The translations under genes were made by a program, and so were the position numbers. From NCBI GenBank assembly GCA_031257595.1, contig JAIROH010000260.1, positions 1 through 10,242 on the forward strand: a DNA stretch of 10,242 bases. The letters are read 5' to 3'. The stretch is from Treponema sp. (lineage in GTDB: Bacteria > Spirochaetota > Spirochaetia > Treponematales > Breznakiellaceae). This document shows, one piece after another, positions 6,200 to 10,242 of the stretch. How positions within the stretch are numbered: the first letter of the stretch is position 1; each line of letters begins with the position of its first letter. The notes beneath the pieces were generated by a model that was not told the origin of the DNA, did not search any database, and saw only the letters and a program-made list of their open reading frames with translations.

Positions 6200-6923
6200 C
6201 AAGGGACAGCACTACCATATCTGCTGTTCCAGGGGAGACATAGGCCGCTATGTTTTTCTTCCCGGAGATCCCTTCCGTACCGACCGGATCGCCAAACACT
6301 TTGACGATCCGGTGCTTGTCGCCCATAACCGGGAACACAAAACCTGGACCGGAAAACTGGACGGAGTACCGGTTTCGGTTTGCTCGACCGGTATGGGCTG
6401 TCCGTCTACGGCTATAGCCCTTGAGGAACTGATCCACTGCGGTGCTGATACTTTTATTAGAATAGGATCCGCTGGTCACGTCTGTGATGAATCTTGGGAC
6501 GAGGCGCTGGACGGGATCGTTGTGACCGCCGCGGTAAGGGATGAAGGAACCACGGTACACTACATCCCCATCGAATACCCCGCCGTGGCAGATCGGCATG
6601 TTGTGGCGGCGTTGGTCCGTGCCGTGAAAGAACAGGGGCTTAATTACCGGGAGGGCATTTCACAGTGCAAGGACAGCTTTTATGGTCAGCATGATCCGGA
6701 CAGCATGCCCAACGCCGCCCGCCTGAAGGAACGTTGGGAAGCGTGGCGGAGGGGGAACGTGATGTGCAGTGAAATGGAAACCGCCGCCCTCTTTGTCATT
6801 TCCTCAATACGGGGCCGCCGCGCGGGGGCTGTGATGAGCTTCAAAAACATGGATCAGACCATTACGGTCGCCTGTTCGGCTCTTAAGCATCTTATCGCGG
6901 CGGATCAGGCTGCAGGGACATGA
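6168..6923 (+). CDS. Nucleoside phosphorylase, uridine phosphorylase-like
   Basis: A 251-residue member of the NP-I family, which splits a nucleoside with phosphate into base and (deoxy)ribose-1-phosphate in the cytoplasm. It resembles E. coli Udp along its length: GDPFR (33-37), the REHKTWTGKLDG stretch (55-66), the phosphate loop STGMGCPSTAIALEEL (73-88), RIGSAG (98-103) and the ribose-binding MetGlu of SEMETAAL (201-208). In the base-contact loop, E. coli Udp has Gln-Glu-Arg; here Gln174 is kept but Arg is replaced (QHDPD), so uracil specificity is uncertain. The ATG at 6168 follows AGGAGG (6158-6163) by 4 bases and overlaps the MFS gene by 32 bases, so the longer upstream frame was rejected. 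Confidence 0.88.
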   Translation: MAIQSKNVLNDKGQHYHICCSRGDIGRYVFLPGDPFRTDRIAKHFDDPVLVAHNREHKTWTGKLDGVPVSVCSTGMGCPSTAIALEELIHCGADTFIRIGSAGHVCDESWDEALDGIVVTAAVRDEGTTVHYIPIEYPAVADRHVVAALVRAVKEQGLNYREGISQCKDSFYGQHDPDSMPNAARLKERWEAWRRGNVMCSEMETAALFVISSIRGRRAGAVMSFKNMDQTITVACSALKHLIAADQAAGT

Positions 6924-6948
6924 GCGGGCTTTTCTCTGTTCTGTCCCT
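6914..6948. repeat. Inverted repeat at the convergent gene ends
   Basis: AGGGACA (6914-6920) and TGTCCCT (6942-6948) flank a 21-base loop spanning the end of the phosphorylase gene and the stop of yjjW. It could act as a shared transcript-end hairpin, but no T-run follows on either strand, so it is not a classic terminator. Confidence 0.4.
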
Positions 6949-7786
6949 AAGTAACGCTGACCGGACTGAAGCCTGAAGTCAGTGCCTGTTTTTCAAGTTC
7001 TTCCATGGCGTCTTGCCGGGGTTGGCCGAGTCCCTGGTACTCTTCCCGTACGCCGTAGGGACGAAAGGCGATAAGCCGGTAATGGATGTTTCCCGGAAGA
7101 TACGGTTTTAACAGCACGGCAAGTTTCTCTATTGTCTCCCGAACGCCGTAATCGCGGACGCAAGCTACGGTGCGAATTTCAGTGAGTTTGCCCATGCGGG
7201 CAAGGAATTCAGCGTTATGCAGCACGATCTCGTTATCCTGCCCGGTAAGCTCCCGGTGAACCGCCGGATCAATGGCTTTTACATCCAGCATGACCCCATC
7301 GGAAAGGGCGAGGAGTTCCGGTTCTTTTTCGAAATCGAGGGAACCGTTTGAATCGATAAGGCAGCCGAGCCCCTCCGCTTTCAGCCGGGAAAACAGATCC
7401 ACAAGAAAATCACGGTAGAGGGTACATTCGCCGCCGGAACAGGTAACTCCGCGGATGAAAGGCCGGTTCGCCAGTATACGCCGCGCCGCTTCTTCACCGT
7501 CCATCCAGCGGATACGGGGCGATGCATTGTACGGGCAGTTCCTGATGCAGGCATCACAGGCGGTACAGCGTTCTTCTCGCCACCGGATTACGCCTGTAGC
7601 GCTCTCAAGCGCCCCGGAGGGACAATATGGTACGCACATGCCGCAATTTGCGCAAAGACGCATCGTTTCAGGATTGTGACAGTAGTGACAGCGGAAATTG
7701 CAGCCCTGCACAAACAGGGCCGTTCTGTTTCCCAGACCATCAACCAGCGAGTGGTCGATGATCCTGTTAATCGGAACCTTCGTCAT
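6947..7786 (-). CDS. yjjW: YjjW-type glycyl radical enzyme activase (radical SAM)
   Basis: A 279-residue radical-SAM protein that would install the glycyl radical on YjjI using S-adenosylmethionine and an iron-sulfur cluster. It has the cluster motif CxxxCxxC (Cys29, Cys33, Cys36 in GCNFRCHYC). An inserted ferredoxin-like domain follows with two Cys sets, 45/48/51/55 and 74/77/80/84, enough for two more [4Fe-4S] clusters. The SGGE motif (117-120) that contacts SAM comes next. The dicluster insert is typical of activases other than the pyruvate formate-lyase one. The ATG overlaps the yjjI stop by 4 bases (ATGA) and has no own ribosome site, so translation is coupled to yjjI. Size and pairing match E. 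coli YjjW. Confidence 0.92.
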   Translation of the reverse strand: MTKVPINRIIDHSLVDGLGNRTALFVQGCNFRCHYCHNPETMRLCANCGMCVPYCPSGALESATGVIRWREERCTACDACIRNCPYNASPRIRWMDGEEAARRILANRPFIRGVTCSGGECTLYRDFLVDLFSRLKAEGLGCLIDSNGSLDFEKEPELLALSDGVMLDVKAIDPAVHRELTGQDNEIVLHNAEFLARMGKLTEIRTVACVRDYGVRETIEKLAVLLKPYLPGNIHYRLIAFRPYGVREEYQGLGQPRQDAMEELEKQALTSGFSPVSVT

Positions 7787-9315
7787 GCAAGGGTACGTAC
7801 TTTACGGTTTTCTATACCCTTGTATTCGAACGACTCAAAGGAACCCCCCACCGTTTCATTGATAACGGCTTCTCCCGCCCTGAACTTCTCGATGTCGGAA
7901 CGTTTAACCAGATATCCGGTTACCCTAACCAGATCACTGTTGGATGCATAGGTAGAAATGTACCGCATGCCGGTCTGGAAGGAGCCTTTGAATACATCCA
8001 GAATGGCCTTTGGGTTACGGGCGGCGATGGGTTCAAAGGGAAAGATATCCCCTACGCCGGTACTGAAGAAGGGATGATACAGACCCGCCTGCCGCAGGTG
8101 ATCGTAAAGGGGAATCTCGCTGCCTATGGCGATCCGCGCACCGGGACTTACCCCCAGATCGCCTTCGGCGCCCACCTGCGCGTGAAGCGCGAAATGGTGG
8201 TTCCATATTGGCGAATAGGCGCTTGTGAAGCGCTCCGTTTCTTCCTTGAGCCGTTCCATGACCTGTACACCCAGCTGATTCGCTTCTTCGTCGGGGCCGA
8301 AACGCCCCTGTTTGTGTTCTTTTTCCATCAGCACATTAACACATTCACAGAGACCCACCATGCCGAACAGCCCCAAGAAACGGTCCTGTTCAACAAAGCC
8401 TTCACGAACAAGGAAATGATTCTTGAAAAAAGGAGTGTCATTTACAAGGAAACGGATCTTGGCTTCTATGAATTCGCAAAGCACCCGCACGGTATGCGGA
8501 AGCGCTCTGTTGAAGAAATCTTCCTGTGAAGACGAATGTTCGGCGATCCGGTTAAGCCGTACCCGGGAAAGGGTAAAAGCGCCGCCACGCAGGGGCAGGC
8601 CGTTGTAACAACTGGCAATGCCATAAGATCCCGGATGGAAATCATGCTCATAGGCGGGATGATAGGCAAAGGCGGGGTTGGCGCTTACCAGTGCGGTTTG
8701 CACAGCCAGTTCAGCGAAATCGTCGGGAGTTATCGCGGGGTCATAGAGGAGGGTCATGTTGGGAATCGAATTCTGCAGTTCCGCCTCGAGTTCCAGGATG
8801 ATCCTGCCTGCCCTGGTCGCTGCGGGACCTATGTTCATTTGGCAGAAACTGCTGCCGAAGGTACGATCGCAGTGGGTTAGAAAACCCCGGATAAGCTCAC
8901 GGCTTTCTTTTTCACCGGTAATGAACGGCTCAAGAAGCCGGTCGATGTGGCCCATAAATACGGGGAAGTGGATAACCGAAGGCACATGACGGTAAAAAAC
9001 AAGAAGGGTATTCAAGGCTTCATAGAGTGTGCGGGGCTTTTGCAACCTGAGAAAAGCGCAGCCTTCCTTCATCAGCTTGTCGTAGTCTGGCAGTATATAC
9101 CGGGCTGAATAGGGAGCGTGTCCTTCGCCGAGATCACAGATCATATCTTTGTCGAAAAGAGTATAAAAATCATCCGGCGTTCCCTGCGGATACCCAAGAA
9201 GGTTTTCCGCAGTTATGGCAAGTTTTGCCACAATCTGTTCATGAGTAAGGGCCGGATTTTTCAAAATATCCCGTACCGCGTTTTGTGCTTTTTCAATGCT
9301 GTCTAGTAAATACAT
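7783..9315 (-). CDS. yjjI: YjjI-family glycyl radical enzyme, substrate unknown
   Basis: A 510-residue glycyl radical enzyme; E. coli YjjI is about the same size and has no established reaction. The radical site is the Gly467 of RVTGY, 43 residues from the C-terminus. The probable thiyl-radical cysteine is Cys236 (YGIASCYN), followed by an RGGAFTLSRVRLNRIA stretch that resembles the region after the catalytic Cys of anaerobic ribonucleotide reductase NrdD. A second stretch, GMVGLCECVN (318-327), also has NrdD-like form. The C-terminal zinc Cys pairs of NrdD are absent. The ATG at 9315 is chosen because AGGAGG sits 4 bases upstream; a GTG ten codons earlier has no such site. It is followed directly by its activase. 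Such enzymes are oxygen-sensitive as a rule, so the host is probably anaerobic. Confidence 0.92.
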   Translation of the reverse strand: MYLLDSIEKAQNAVRDILKNPALTHEQIVAKLAITAENLLGYPQGTPDDFYTLFDKDMICDLGEGHAPYSARYILPDYDKLMKEGCAFLRLQKPRTLYEALNTLLVFYRHVPSVIHFPVFMGHIDRLLEPFITGEKESRELIRGFLTHCDRTFGSSFCQMNIGPAATRAGRIILELEAELQNSIPNMTLLYDPAITPDDFAELAVQTALVSANPAFAYHPAYEHDFHPGSYGIASCYNGLPLRGGAFTLSRVRLNRIAEHSSSQEDFFNRALPHTVRVLCEFIEAKIRFLVNDTPFFKNHFLVREGFVEQDRFLGLFGMVGLCECVNVLMEKEHKQGRFGPDEEANQLGVQVMERLKEETERFTSAYSPIWNHHFALHAQVGAEGDLGVSPGARIAIGSEIPLYDHLRQAGLYHPFFSTGVGDIFPFEPIAARNPKAILDVFKGSFQTGMRYISTYASNSDLVRVTGYLVKRSDIEKFRAGEAVINETVGGSFESFEYKGIENRKVRTLA

Positions 9316-9372
9316 AATTCCTCCTCTTCTGCCTGTCTTTGGCACCGTGCCGGGAAAAGCTTCTCTCCATAA

Positions 9373-9394
9373 CTATACAACAACTATACAACAA
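9373..9394 (-). repeat. Tandem 11-bp repeat in the yjjI upstream region
   Basis: CTATACAACAA occurs twice head to tail (9373-9383, 9384-9394). Read on the minus strand each copy is TTGTTGTATAG and holds a TATAG -10-like box, 58-79 bases before the yjjI start. This could be a promoter with paired binding sites. No well-spaced -35 box is evident. Confidence 0.55.
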
Positions 9395-9418
9395 AAACGA
9401 CAAAAAAAAGAGAAATCG

Positions 9419-10027
9419 CTATGAATTGAATCTTTTGATCGTCGTCTTTTGTTTGGAACCATTTTCCCTTCCACACAAAAGCGACATCACCTTATCAGGT
9501 TCAGGAGCAAAGAGGCCGGTACACGACAAGATAAGGCCGCGCTTTGCAAGGAGTTTTTTTACTTCATCGAAAAATATCCCCGCCATTGGTATCAGCGTTA
9601 CCTGTGAAAGTACGGCGGGCAGATCGTTACGGCTGGTCAGATTACCGCCCCATGGTCCGGTACAGGTGTAATCCACTCCGCAACTCGGGCTGCCGTCTAT
9701 GCCCACAAAGCCGAGCAGCTCAAAACGTTCGGGATCGGCCAGATAGGCCGCAGCTTCGTCGAGGGGCCTCTTCAGCAGCTTCCTGCAATGGCGGCGGAAA
9801 AAAGGATTGTCGAATTGATCGGAAGTATGGCCCCAGCGCTTGCTACCATACAGGGTGAATTCGGGACAGGGCAGTTGAATCAACTGGACGCCGCTATCCA
9901 AGGCCGCATGTACAAAACGGCGGCGCAGCGCTTCTTCCTGCGCTATTTCTTCATTGTTATACATTACCACTTTAGAGGCGGTATTCAAGACACAGTGCGC
10001 TACGAAGAGAATTTTCTGTTTCACCAT
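9419..10027 (-). CDS. TudS-related putative desulfidase
   Basis: A 202-residue protein with the layout of the DUF523/TudS group: His-Cys-x-Leu-Asn at the N-terminus (Cys12), Pro-Cys-Pro-Glu (Cys54) and Asp-Gly-Ser-Pro-Ser-Cys-Gly (Cys116). In TudS three cysteines hold a [4Fe-4S] cluster that removes sulfur from thiouracil; these three are the matching candidates. It most resembles the variant group annotated as CD3072-type TudS-related, which is not biochemically settled as far as I know. The ATG at 10027 has AAGGAAG 4-5 bases upstream, so a start ten codons earlier was rejected. It lies 103 bp upstream of yjjI on the same strand. A role on thiolated bases would fit the nucleoside theme, but that is inference. 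Confidence 0.8.
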   Translation of the reverse strand: MVKQKILFVAHCVLNTASKVVMYNNEEIAQEEALRRRFVHAALDSGVQLIQLPCPEFTLYGSKRWGHTSDQFDNPFFRRHCRKLLKRPLDEAAAYLADPERFELLGFVGIDGSPSCGVDYTCTGPWGGNLTSRNDLPAVLSQVTLIPMAGIFFDEVKKLLAKRGLILSCTGLFAPEPDKVMSLLCGRENGSKQKTTIKRFNS

Positions 10028-10099
10028 TAAATCTTCCTTGTTTTGGCATTCTCTCATACCTGAGCAATTTCCGCCATATCCCCGCGTTCTTCCGGTTTA

Positions 10100-10128
10100 T
10101 TGAGTAATTCGGTCACATTAGGTATACC
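10100..10128 (+). promoter_or_regulatory. Possible plus-strand promoter
   Basis: TTGAGT (10100-10105), a 17-bp spacer and TATACC (10123-10128) form a modest promoter match reading towards the right edge. The nested hairpin begins about 20 bases downstream, where an untranslated leader would start. Confidence 0.3.
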
Positions 10129-10136
10129 ATATATGG
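10121..10136. promoter_or_regulatory. Overlapping palindromes, possible operator
   Basis: GGTATACC (10121-10128) and CCATATATGG (10127-10136) are both perfect palindromes sharing two bases. They lie over the possible plus-strand -10 box and about 95-110 bases upstream of the desulfidase start, so either direction could be controlled. Confidence 0.35.
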
Positions 10137-10147
10137 AAAAAGGCGAA

Positions 10148-10193
10148 TTACAGCCCCAAACCTGCCGTGATCAGGGCGGGAAACTGGCTGTGA
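10148..10193 (+). repeat. Nested hairpin near the right edge
   Basis: TTACAGCC (10148-10155) pairs with GGCTGTGA (10186-10193). Inside, CCTGCC (10161-10166) pairs with GGCGGG (10175-10180). The two imperfect positions (10149/10192 and 10163/10178) are U.G on the plus strand. No known riboswitch consensus was recognised. Confidence 0.55.
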
Positions 10194-10242
10194 ATCTAAA
10201 CATCAAGCCGAAAGCCTGATTGGCCTGGCTGCCGTTAGACTC
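10192..10242 (+). repeat. attC-like foldback cut by the window end
   Basis: GTTAGAC (10234-10240) fits the integron core consensus GTTRRRY. It pairs with ATCTAAAC (10194-10201), a copy of the partner core with one extra A. Between them AGCC (10206-10209) pairs with GGCT (10227-10230) and GCC with GGC inside. The stretch CAAGCCGA (10204-10210 and neighbours) resembles the inner box of class 1 cassette sites. No integrase or cassette gene is in the window, so this is a weak call. Confidence 0.25.

Noticed and set aside
6914..6948. Bidirectional rho-independent terminator between phosphorylase and yjjW
   Set aside because: The stem is real, but the loop is 21 bases and neither side has a T-run, so it is listed only as an inverted repeat.
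8074..8529. A 151-residue plus-strand open frame inside yjjI
   Set aside because: It is fully opposite conserved YjjI sequence, with no ribosome site and no recognisable family.
10133..10219. A 28-residue open frame (starts MEKGELQPQT) near the right edge
   Set aside because: No ribosome site is present, and it overlaps the palindrome and both foldbacks, which explain the sequence better. It would become interesting only if an integron array is confirmed.
10143..10242. Cobalamin riboswitch
   Set aside because: The CCCGC-like and GCC-rich pieces tempt the eye, but the GGTG-AAA-TCC core and the terminal B12 box are not there.

Overview
The window looks like a nucleoside/nucleobase salvage island from an anaerobic bacterium of moderate G+C content. 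Anaerobiosis is supported by a glycyl radical enzyme with its activase and by an iron-sulfur desulfidase-type protein. Starts are mostly ATG with AGGAGG-like ribosome sites. A gut spirochaete (Treponema-like) or a Clostridia-type host would fit, but nothing here settles the phylum.

Left part (1-1209, minus strand): the first 35 codons of an unrecognised gene, then a nucleoside hydrolase of the inosine-uridine family. The hydrolase is divergent from the next block, with a 138-bp promoter region between them.

Centre (1348-6923, plus strand): an ECF transporter substrate-binding (S) gene closed by a strong terminator; a 440-bp intergenic stretch packed with inverted repeats; then a tightly overlapping run ecfT - ecfA1 - ecfA2 - MFS transporter - nucleoside phosphorylase. 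The likely job is uptake of a nucleoside-like solute by the ECF complex and its splitting by hydrolase or phosphorylase. The MFS protein may move a base or sugar.

Right part (6947-10027, minus strand, convergent): a TudS-related putative desulfidase, then yjjI (glycyl radical enzyme of unknown substrate) overlapping yjjW (its radical-SAM activase) by 4 bp. In E. coli yjjI-yjjW sit beside the deoCABD deoxynucleoside genes, so finding the pair here next to unrelated nucleoside genes strengthens the link between YjjI and nucleoside breakdown.

The most unusual piece is the 2114-2487 region upstream of ecfT. It holds at least seven hairpins, one 17-20 bp long-range helix that excludes a local one, and imperfect positions that are mostly G.U pairs in the plus-strand RNA, which suggests a structured leader or non-coding RNA rather than DNA repeats. 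The right edge (10121-10242) holds overlapping palindromes, a nested hairpin and an attC-like 51-bp foldback cut by the window end.
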